Positions 38,701 to 50,900 of a DNA stretch of 64,000 nt are shown one piece after another. Numbering within the stretch: the stretch's first letter is position 1; each line of letters starts with the position of its first letter. This stretch comes from Micromussa lordhowensis. Taxonomy: Eukaryota > Cnidaria > Anthozoa > Scleractinia > Lobophylliidae. The stretch is from assembly GCA_964020085.1 (NCBI GenBank), contig OZ026606.1:21838573-21902572 (forward strand), given 5' to 3'. The translations under genes and the position numbers were made by a program. Below the pieces are notes generated by a model. The model did no database searches and was not told where the DNA came from. It saw only the letters and a program-made list of their open reading frames with translations.

Positions 38701-41700
38701 ACTCTAATATTTTCTTTCTTAAATTCAATGGGTTTCTTTATCGATTCTTTACTCTACGCTTTAGTTCACTTAGCGTACTGTTTTGATCAATTTGCAGTGA
38801 ATTTTTCCCTTGTCGCGGTGAAAACTGAATTAAGCTCACCTCTCACCAACGAGCACAGAAGCCTCGAGGACGAAAAAGAATTAGCCGTTATGAAACGCAG
38901 CGGAAGAAACGGAGCCTTGATCCAGAGCGTGTCCAACATTTTGCATCACAGTTCAGCGTTCCTAGACAGCAGTCCTTCAACTGTAGCTCTTGCATGCCAA
39001 CTCCTTTCCAGCTTCAGTGGAATCCTGGAGATATATTCTCGGGTTTTCATTCTTACAACAACTGGCGGCCGGAATTACAACCAGTGTCTTCCTGCCCGAT
39101 CGATCCGCCGACCAGCCCTGGTTTCATGTCCGATAACAGCGCTTTTGTGAAGTACTGCGTCCATTCTCCGAGGACTGAGAGCAACTCTTGTAGATTTGGT
39201 CATTCTTCGTCCGCGGGCCTGCCGCGCTGCTGGCATCGTTTGGAAATCGAGAACAGGGGATGTCAAAACGTTAAAATAACTTCTCGAAGTACTTTCTGAC
39301 GGAATCTTGCATTTTCCCCCTAATTCTGCCTTTAAAAGAAAGTTGACTGTTTTTGTTGACCTTTTATAGAGAGTATAGAAGAAAGTTGACTGAAAATCTG
39401 TTTAAAATCTTTAAATTGTCTGTTCTATTAGAACACGTTTAACTTGTTTCCTCAATGTTACCTTGAGTATAGTTTTGTGTGAACAAAATAGTACTTTTAA
39501 CCAAACATACAGCCCTTTTGTTGAAGGTTCATTGAAGAGGTTGTCATTTTTCCACAATGCTATGAAACAATAATTTGTTTTCCACGCTGGTAAAAATCCT
39601 TAGTTTCGTGACATCTAATAAACGTTTGAAGCAGATAGATAATTTTTGTTTGAAAGTGCAGTCCTTATAATTGCCACCAAATCACGATCGAAGCAATATT
39701 GCCTTGACAGAATGGCGCCCGCTTTCTATCACAACTTTGTATGAACGCTTATAGCTGAGACTAGTTTTTGCTCGATTGTTCCATCTGATCGTCACTCTCC
39801 TTTTTGAGTTAGTACGAGTATTTTGAAGTATGAGGTGGGCATGTCTTTGGTATAGAAACATTGGGAAAACGTTCGGTCCTGTATTGATGCCAGCATAGAT
39901 CGAACCGTTTACCTTTTGCTAGTTTGTATATAGGTAATCAAAAGATTTCGAGTGCAATCTTGGAATAAATAAGCACAAGTAATTTTTTCTAAGACTGCAA
40001 ATAATTGTAATGTGCAATTTGTAGTCTGAAAAAATGTGTGCTCATTTATTCCAAAGTGCACGAGAAAAATAATTTGATTTCTTGTTAATAATATACAAGT
40101 GACAGTTTCTGTCACGCTTCAGTAATTTACGTGACAAATGAAGCGTCAAGTTACTTCAACTATATTGGATAAAAATTTGACATGTGAATCCAAATCATGT
40201 ATGAAAACTAAGCAGTTTTTTTTAACCGTGAAAAGCAGTCTTTATTCACGGTTGAATTGAAGAACTTGACTACAAGTCAAAAGAAGATCTCCCTGCGGTT
40301 TTGATGCGGCTTTCTTTACAACATTTTTTTGAGTAGCTGAAAAACTCTCATCCTCGGAGACCCAGGGGCAGTTAGTGGGGGCGAGAGAAAAATTCGCCCG
40401 AATTTTTCTCTCGCCCCCACTAACTGCCCCTGGGTCTCCGAGGATGAAAAACTCTGTGCTGTGTTCAAGCTTATCTTCGCCGAGAAGAAACTCTTCAACC
40501 CAGCACAAGTTTCTTTAACCAAAATGCCGAGAAACCAAACTAAATTCTGCCAAGAAAAGAATTTTCTCAGCACTGAAGGACATTATTAACTTCCACTAAA
40601 AGCTTCCTGACTTAAGCTTCTTCATTGGACGGTGTACAGGTGAGATTTGCGTTTGTCGCGTTTTGTTTGTGACCTATCTTACCTAATTTCTATAAGGTTT
40701 GTTCTTTCGCAAAAGAAGAATGCTTGCACCTTTCGTTTTCAAAATTAAGATGCGGCAGGTTCTTAGGACGTTTTGTTGGGTGCTTCTTTGCGTTTTGCTT
40801 CGTAGTACTTACGGAAGTATAAAATTTAATTTTTCAACTGGGATTTTGTTGTGCATGTATATTTCAATTCAGTCAAGCCAAGTTTATTTTTTTCTCCTCG
40901 CGGCTTTTGTGTTTATTTCTTATCTTACACACTTCGCGGTAACTACTTTAGTTATTTTTGCTGAGCTTTGTATTTTGCTTTGCTATGAAGTCTTTGCATT
41001 AAAAATTTCGGTAAAGGGTTTCAATCTTCGTGTAATTTTTGTCCGCCATTTTGTTTGTCTGGGCCCAATTTTGTGTGAGTTGTCAATCCTTTTTGCAATC
41101 GATTTCACTTTTTTTCACTGATCAGTGATTGGGGATTAATTGACATGTTCTCAGCCAATCAGAGTGCAGACATTGTTCCTTGTATATTATTATGGAAGTA
41201 ACGGTGCTCTGCTAAAAGGCCCGGATACACGGTTCAACATTGCGCTCAAAATTGCTTGCAACATTTTTTACTCGACGTGGCTACTCGGTTGCAAAATGTC
41301 GAGCAACATTACACGCAATATTTGATGAAACGTACGACGGGCGACATTTGGGTCAGCGGTTAAATTTGAATGTGAGATTTGATTGGCTGAGCGCTGAAAT
41401 TTGTGTCAATGTTGAAGATGGTGGATTCACGAAGAAATTTGTTGCGCGCGATGTTGCAGAAGAAGGACGAAATTCTACTGCTGCAATATTGCGCGCAACA
41501 ATTTTAGGGGTGGATACACGATGCAATTTAGCCATTGCGGGCAATAGGCCATTTCCGAATTACCTTTAGCCTCTTTCTCAAAGCGAGTCTTGGTGCTCAT
41601 CCTTTCATATGAAAATGAGATTTCATTCACATGCAAATTAAACTCATTTTCATATAAATGGTTGTGCATCAGGCCTCGCTTTGAAAGAGAGGCTTTAGGT

Positions 41701-41957
41701 AACTCGGAAATGGTCTATTATAGCACCGTGTATCCGGGCCATATTAAGGATTATTATTTATTCAAAATATTTTCAAAGTATTTTCTGATTGGTTAAAGCC
41801 ACACGCATAATTCACCATAGCCAGCTGCTGTTGACCAAATTTGCAAAGAATTTTGTCATATTCAACCGATGACGTCAAAAGTGCAGCCCGCTGCAGATTA
41901 TTGAACCATTGACATCAAGGTAGGTTTACAAGTTTGAGCGAAGAAAATATAATGAAT

Positions 41958-41988
<31 letters not shown>

Positions 41989-44900
41989 CGATATGAAGAA
42001 TTCTGCAGGTCGAGGAGGGTGCTATCCACCGAGGCCGAAGGCCAAGGTGGATAGCACCCTCCGAGATCATTCAATAATTGCTAAAGAATGTGAGTTTTGT
42101 GAGCAAGGTCTCAAGTGAAATGTCACCGTATTTTTCGTGGACGAATAACAAACAATCAACCATCGCGCGCGTGTCAATCATCACAAAATTTGACCAAGAC
42201 AAAAGAAAAAATACAAAAACTGGGTAGCAAGGTAGAGATGACACATCAAGCCACAAATGGCAACAAACGGAATTCCGTGCATGCCTCACTGTTGGGAGTA
42301 TGTCGGTTGTGGTCCTAATCACACACAAACGACTTTCCTAGCACAGACAAGAACTGATGCGGGAATAGGCCAATTCCGGTATATTAAAATTCAGCCTAAA
42401 ACAATAGACCTCAGCACGAGGCTCCGGGGAATAAACCCCACAAACTCTGTAGTTATTAACTAGAGCATCTTGCTGAGGTCTATTGTCTTAGGCTGAAGTT
42501 TAATGTATCGAAATTGGTCTATTAATGAGCTCGCGCGTGGAAAGAGACGCGCATTTTCCTCGGGCGTCCTCTTAAAACGCAAGTGACCAGACTGCACTAA
42601 GGGGACTCCCCTATAATCAACAGACTGTTTTGGAAACGCTTTCTCTACCTATCGCCAAAATTAACTGCGGTGCTTTGAGAAAGCGCTAATTGCATTCCTC
42701 TACTATTTGCAGGATTGGTCGCCGCAGTTCTTGGTTTATGGAGATATGGGCCGAATTGGTGGGGCGCCCAGTCTTCAACGGCTTATTTCTGAGGCCAGGT
42801 CCGGACATAACACGGCCGTGTTGCATGCTGGCGACTTTGCGTATGACCTAAATACCCAAGGGGGACTGGTAAGCAAAGCTACTATGATCTCCCATGACTT
42901 TAAAATTGAGAGAAATACACCAATTTGATCTAGAACAAATGTTTTACAATTTACTGACGTGAAACCACGGTGAAATACTTCTCGTTTCCTCACGTTTATC
43001 CACATAACTATTAACTAGAGAGGCTCGTCATTGATCTCAGTTGAATGTTGCAATGTTTTTGGTCAGCACAAAATAATGTGGCGATTATCTAACAGAGAAA
43101 TTTCCTTAAGAGCGCAATGGAGTCAAAGCAGATCCGCAAAACCGTCGCAAAGCGCGGGAAAACCAACCCCCGAGAATTACCATGCCATAGACAATACAAC
43201 CAATCAGAACACAGGAAAGGTATTACATCAACCTTCCCATCATGCGCCGCACGTTTGTCGCATTTATTGTGTTACCCACCGTATATTCTATGGCATGGTA
43301 TAAAACGGTTATGCAACGCCTTCTCGTGGCATACCATGGAATATCCCACTTGTCACTTGTATTTTCTTTGTATACACATTCGCTTAAGCCCTAAAGGCTT
43401 GTGTGTATACCGAGAAACTACAAGAGACTCATGGGATATTCCATGGTATACCACTCGAAAGCGCTGCATAACTAGTAAGCAACAGCTGGTTTTGACCCGA
43501 CTCCTGATTGGTCGAGAAATGAGTGTGTTTGTTCTGATTGATTACAACGCACAGGAGGACTTTTTGTTAATCAATTACAGCAGAATTCTGGGAAGGTAGC
43601 AGCAATTAACAACATAATAAAAATAATTAAAAAAGGAACATTTTACAAAGTAGAACTAATGTCACGAGTATGATTAGACACGAGTGCATGAGAGGAAGCT
43701 CTGTAACAATTTTGACGTTTTGGTGAGTAAAAATGTCATGGTTTTGTTTTTTGAGACAAAGAAAAGAACGAGTGTAATTGTAACTAACCAATTTAGGCCC
43801 ATTTACACGACAGAAATTTGGTACAGTTCTGCAGCGAAATTTATCCGTGCAGCGCTGATCCATTTTTTGGTACCCGTAGCATTATCGAAACCGTGTCAAA
43901 CAGTTTCTGTCATTTAAATAGGTCTTTAGAACGCTCATAAATAACGCTTACTATCGAACATGCTGAGAACTAATCAGGTCGGACAATTCTGTGGTAGTTT
44001 TGGATCGTCTGGAAATTAGTTTTTTCTCACTGCCTTCCATATAATTTGTTTCGTTATCTCAAAGAGGCTTTACTGTGATACGAAAACCCTTCTCCTTAGT
44101 GATATGGCACTATAATCTCAATACTTGTGACGCGGTAAGGTGAAAATTCACACTGATCACTACTGACTGATTGTTTCTCGTAGAATGGCGACGCGTTTAT
44201 GAACAGGATTGAGCCCATTGCAGCACGGATTCCTTACATGACGTGTGTTGGAAATCACGGTAACAACTAAACCAGCCAATCAGACGCTAGAACGAAAGCT
44301 GACGAGGGCGCTTTCCATTCGGCACAAAATTCCGGTTAGAATTCCCGGATATTACCAGTCACGAATGGAACAGCATTTTTAGGAATTTACGGAAAAAGAG
44401 GACAACCTCGCGAAGTAGACGCAAAAATGTTTTACCTAGAATTTCCTTTCCATTTCATTTTTCTCCCGGAATTTCCTCTTTTCGGAAATTGAACAATTTC
44501 CGTATTTATTGGAAGCTTTAAATTTCGGTACCATTTGGCCTCATTACAAAATTTTCGGAATATTTGGTTGAATTGAAAGCGCTCTTAATTTTTTAGTGGG
44601 TTTTGTTTGTCTAATCAATTTAAAAGCAATTCCAATGTAATCAAACTCGAGAAAGTTTTTTTTCTACGTCTGTTGATACACAAGTTCGATTTTTATTATC
44701 TGTGCAGCCTCGCTCCAATTCCATTAATCAAGAGAAGATCAAGCACTTACCTTGATCCTCTCTTGCAATAATATGATCACATTTGGGTTTTTTTTCTTTC
44801 TCAAAAAACATTTGGTTTTTGTGCAATATACATTCTGAATGTTCTAGTTGAGTGACAGTTGCGCAAAAACGCTAAACGGGTAAAAGATTTAAAACGATTT

Positions 44901-47900
44901 TCGAGGAGGGGCTTTTTAAGGAAACCTAACGGCAAGTATTTAAAATACAATTATAAGATCTATTTTGTCTTTTGTCTTCGTTCTTGCTACAGAAATTCCC
45001 TTCAACTTCAGTCATTACCGGTACAGATTTTCCATGCCGCAGCTTGAATGGCCTATGGCATTGAATAGAATGTGGTACAGCTTCGACATCGCCAGAGTGC
45101 ACTTTATCGGGTTAGTTGGTACACACTCAGGATTAACATTAGGAGTGGGACTTTTGGCTTTTAAGGAGGGGAAGGGGAGGGTGATTTGGTACAGGTACGA
45201 ATTTTTTAAAACCCTTTCAGCACTAGGAAATATTTATCTCGGGACGTATGCATGAAGTGTTCTCTCCATATAACATGCTTCTAGCTTTTGTCTCACCGAA
45301 CGTGCGTTAATTTTTTTGGGCAATGCTCGTGTGCATGGATTTTTTTTTGGTACAAATGTGCTTGCAAGATGGTGCTTTCAAAATCTGCCCCCACCCCACC
45401 TCCCTCAAGAGTCAAGTGGTAGCGGGTACCAAGGGGATTTTGTGAAAAGAAACTTGATTTTGACGAAATACTCAGGAAATGATTTCTCCTCAAGTTGTGT
45501 CGAGAATTGGGCTGTTTGTAAACAAGTGCCGTAAATGGTACATAATTTTTTTTCAAAATCTCCACTGGTAGAGGCAGTCCAGTTAGTAATTTAGATTGAC
45601 CTGCAAGGAATCGATAGGTCTCTGGATATCGACTGCCGATTCAGTGGAAATTTGATCTGATACATGAAATTGGCTTGGTATACAAACCATCACTGCAACA
45701 AATATTGTTCAATGAATTTTTCAACAAATTGTTAGGATACCATATATCGTCAAGAAATCCTTTGTTATCTGTTATCAGCACATAATAGGGACTTTAAGAT
45801 ACGCTACGGCGAGGTTCTACTACGGCTACTTTCGCCGTTAGGGACTTGGCTGGCAACGGCGTTTTACCCGCCAAACTGAAATGATTAAGATTTTGCTGTA
45901 CGGCAACAGCATGTGCAGCCTGTACGTGTCTTAACAAAATGAATTCGCTCAAGGAAACCAGAGATTTTATTCTATTTCATACGAAATAGGCTTGAATAAT
46001 GACGATGACGTCCTTCCCCTGTAACCGTCTTACCTCTCCCAGAACTTAGATTTGCATTTTAGAACTTGATAGAACCGCCTGTAATTCCAACCACAAAACA
46101 AAATATCAACACTGATAGAAAGCTCCGTTTCAGCACGGATTTGTTCATAAAACGATTAAGTACGTGATAAGCCCGAAAATACATATAGATTACTTCATAG
46201 AAAGTGCGACGTACGGATTTTTATTCACGAGTTGCAAGACTTTGGAAAACGAACGAGTGAGCGCAGCGAACGAGTGAGTTTTCCAAAGTCTTGCAACGAG
46301 TGAATAAAAATCCGTACAAAGCACTTTCTATGCTGTAATTTGTTTATTGTATATATAACGAGAATTAAACAGACCCACTAGATCAGTTTTAGTTTTTTTC
46401 CGACACCATAAATTTACATGCAGAACGCTGAGAACGTAATGAATGACCGAGCGTAATGAAAAACAAATCCGCTTTCCAGTCCAGATACAGGCGGACAACG
46501 AGCCTACACAAGCTTAAATATAATAGGGGAAAATTCGTAAATACATAGTGAGAAATCTTTTTGTTTGTCCATAATTAAGCTTACTGTCAGATTCAATATG
46601 TCATAGCGACGCTTCGCGCTGTGCAAAGTCACAGAAAGACAAATCAGACTCTGTTGACTTACACTGTTTATTTGAATGTTCCTCCTTGATTGTTGTTGGC
46701 TTTCTGGTGTTAAATTTACTTCCTCGGTTTCTTGAATGGCTATTGATTCTCAAACTGAAGTTCTAGCGCTCAAGATATATGTTGGATATATTCCATTGCT
46801 GCTTTTCCGAAAGTGAAGTAAAACGGGAACCGAAGCCATGTTATCGAGACACAAACTTCAAGCGGACGCTGATTTCAAGCCCGCGCTTCTCGGGAGCCAT
46901 TTGAGTGCTTAACTCTGATTGGCTAAGTGATTCTATCCTGAACAGTGATTGGTTATATTTTCACATGTTGCTATACGCGAAGCTGATTTGGACGTATCAC
47001 TTTTTCACCTGTGGAAATAATTCTATTTGCAAGGTTTATTGCCTAAAATTCTCGCTATATATACAATAAAGAACTTTTCATCATAATAAAATACATTTTG
47101 AACAGCAATAAACAATTATAGCTCAGATTACTAAATACGAAGCTTTCTTATCTACGGCTGTTCGGCCCGATACTAATGACTGAACTGATCATCTCGTGGT
47201 AGGTGTTAAAATCGTTGAAATTTTCTGTACAAATGACAAAGTAACAATCATCTTACAAATGAATCAGATTTTTTATGATTGAGTACTTTATCTTCAAACT
47301 AGGCTGTTCAAACAGTGAAAAAAGCGCTAAAATTAGGAGGAAACAGCAGACTTGTACTCACGTAGTGAAGAGTACGTGCAACCAGGCACTTTCCCGTAGT
47401 AGAAAGCAAAGCTACGGCGGGAAAGCCGTACTGGTACGCGCGTCATGACGTCACCGGAAGTGATCTTCCCTCTCTGCCGCCTTACTACAGCCTAGCCGTA
47501 CCATATCTTAAAGTCCCTATTGTTGATATCATGCGGTACATGAAAGTGAGCTCAAGAAAACTCGGTGACATCTTGCATAAGCTCAAATTAGTTTGCTGTA
47601 ATTTGTTGAACAATTAAACAACTGGCTTTCACAACCTCGCGAAAAGTTATCTGGCTTTAGCCCACTTAACCCAGTGCCTCGCTAGTTGAAGACTAACTTA
47701 CGTCCGACGATCTGTAGCGGGCAGTTAGCATCAAGTATTACGCGATTTAAAATTGTACGATTTCGCAAGAAAATTGTTTATTGCCAGTAATGTGAAGGGT
47801 TTCACTATCCATCTTAACAGCTACTCTTCCGAAGTATACTTCACTAAAGGTCCGATCCAGGATCAGCTAGAATGGCTAACAAACGACCTCAAGGAGGCAA

Positions 47901-50900
47901 ACAAACTCGCGAACCGAGCCAAGCGGCCATGGATCGTTGCGTTTGGTCACAGACCCATGTACTGCTCCAACATTGACAGAGATGACTGCACAACGCTCAA
48001 GTCTGTCGTCAGGCACAGGTGAGGTGTTCAGTTTTTTTGTCTTGACGGAAGTAAACCCCTCCGTTGTAAGCATAATTAAAACCTCTAACTTGTTTTGGAA
48101 GCGTTTTGCCTTAAAACGTTTTTCCTCGGTTTGAAGTTGCGCTAAATGGTTTATAGCATTGTCTTCTAGTCCTGCGCAATCAGTTGTCAAAGATCATGAA
48201 CTGAAGATGATGATGACGATGACGATAGTAATAATAATAATAATAATAATAATTACGATAACAGTGAAACTAACAGTGTCAAACCATATGGACAAAGATT
48301 AAAACAAAACTGTCAAAGGTAGACTGAAGGAGTCGAAGGTATTAGGTCGGTTTTTGTGTGATTGCCGAAAGACCAAAACCAAAGCGACTACCACGCCGGC
48401 CAATCACAGGACGGGAAAAAAGTATGTCACGGGAAACAAGCGAGGGAAGACATGTAATGGGATGCAAGCGCTGAAAAGACACATGTAATGGGAAACAAAG
48501 TGGGTTTGGTAGGTGTGGGGAAGCTTGTTGCTGGAGAAAATCGCGGTTAACATCCATTTGGAGACCAAAACCAAGCACGTAACGAGGCACCAGCGCGGGA
48601 AACATCTTATGAGGCGCAAGTGTGGGAGAACATGTAACGAGAGAAACTGCGAGAGGAGGGGTGTGACCAAATTCCTCTGTTCTGTCTTATAGCCTGAACT
48701 CGTCAAATCAGTCATTGAACTAATTGTTAAGCTTCACTGCAGATGCATTTAGCTAAGCTTAACAGTTCATTGGTAATTGCGGTGACTAGCTTTTCTGTTT
48801 TTATATCTCTAGCCTCGAGCCGTTGTTTTTCCAGTACGGTGTGGATTTGATCATTGAAGCGCATGAGCACTCGTACGAGCGCCTCTGGCCAGTCTTCAAC
48901 GATACCGTGACGGCTCATAACTACACCAATCCCAAGGCCCCAGTCCACCTGATATCGGGCGCGGCCGGCTGTAACGAGGGTTATGGAATATGTGTGACTG
49001 CAATGTTGGGACCAAGAGGTAGGCTCACTCACTCACTCACTCACGCCCTCTACACCTAAGTGGCATGTAGGGCAGCAACGCGCTCCCTCCACTTCTGCCG
49101 ATCCCTTGCCATAAGCTTGATGGCTCCCTAGGTCTTCCCCATCTCCTTGATTTCTTTCTCCACTGTCCGTCGCCACGTGATCTTGGGGCGGCCCTCTTGC
49201 GTTTCCCTTCTGGCGTCCAATGTAAAGCAGTTTAGCCGGTAGGCAATTTGGTAGGCAATGTAGTGGTTACACAAGGGAGTGTTCTTAGCTTAGGAAAGTT
49301 AAAAGTACACCTAAAAGATGGAAACCCTGTGGGATACTCCTGAAATCTTTGGGTGGGGGTGTACCGCCGTAATACTGAAACCATACCTTATACTAGACCA
49401 TGATTTTGCAACCCTACTCTAGACAAGTCACAAAAGCCCCTACCCTATACCAGACTAGATTGTATGTCAAACAGCCACGAACTTCAATATCAGCTACTGC
49501 AACTGAATGCAGAGTTGTTCATTTGGTGTAGCATATTGATAATCATCCAGGCAGCGCAGCACAAAGACATAAAATCGCTCTGATTTGCCTAGAAACAGTC
49601 ATGTTAAATTAACGGCACATAGGATCTGCAGTTATTCGCGTTTGGGTCAAGATCTCTGTCATGCTACCAGTGCAAATGTCAAAACGCTGCTTGGCGCAAC
49701 TCGTCTATGTGACTCAGTTGTGGCGTCTTTGTGGCGCAGCGGTAGAAAAGTGGCATCGATTCTCTTACTGGACATTAGTTTGGAGTTTAAGTCCATCAGT
49801 TTCTACTGATAACTAACTTCCAAGGAGTCCAGAACATGGCAGAAAATCTGACCTGTCCTCGGATTTACAGCGAAATGCGATCGGCTCAAGCGCACCTGAT
49901 CTTTAAGTAAAATTCAGCACAAAATAAGGAACTGCCTCCCCGTGAAACTCGATACTACTGCAGGTCCACCGCAATTTGAATAGTTTTTAGTTTCAGCGGG
50001 AATGTAGGAATCGTCCTGCGTCTTTATTTCGACTAAAACGACGCTAGACACCCTCGTACTCTTAGCTAGTTCACGGTTTTCACGAAGGTTTCGGGGTAGA
50101 CAACACGCATATAACATTTGCCAGTTTACATTTGATATCTTGGAGTGAACAAAGACAACACAGCGTAAGTATCGCGGTGACCCTAAGTACTTCATGTATC
50201 CCTTCCAGATATTATAGAGTATCTTATGCACTATAATGAGGATAAATATACTATGCTACGTTCTAAATACACTATGATAAGGGATACACCAAGTACTTAC
50301 CGTGGTGACTGCACAACGCACCGCTGACAGACAAACGACTCAACAAGCTCGAAACAAGCGCACCTCCTTGAAGAGACGAAGAACAGTGTAGAAATACCGC
50401 TTCATACAGCGACCTTTCCGTTGACTTCAAAATAGTAAGCCTTAACCGACAAACTGATCTATCAGTTCATGAAAGATCATAATCATTGCATTGAACTGTC
50501 AGAGAGCTTCAAGGATTATCCACAATTTTAAGTGAAATTTGGTACTAAAATAGTTTTTTCTTTCTCTCTTTACATTATTCATCCATTGACGCTGTTAACT
50601 CTTGACAGAGTTATGAGTTTCTTAAGAAACTCTTGGGTTCATCGGCGGCAAGTGAAGTATTTAATCAACTTGACGTCGTTAAAGTAAATTAAGCGCCTTA
50701 CCTAGTTTATGAAGCTGACATTTCACCGGAGCGTAAGCCAACGGCAACAACAACAACAACTATAACAACAACAACAACAACAATAGTAACAACAACAATA
50801 ATAATAATAATAACAACAACAACAACAACAATAACAACAACAATGATCTTAAGGCCCCCTACGCACTACGCCGGGGGAATTTGAAAACGCAGCTTTATTT

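Noticed and set aside
40242..40573. Two minus-strand frames of 85-88 codons
   Set aside because: They run through the perfect palindrome at 40,348-40,447, so their similarity and openness are mirror artefacts.
48221..48255. Short direct repeats that could suggest a CRISPR-like array
   Set aside because: It is a plain (TAA)n microsatellite with no spacers, in a eukaryotic intron.
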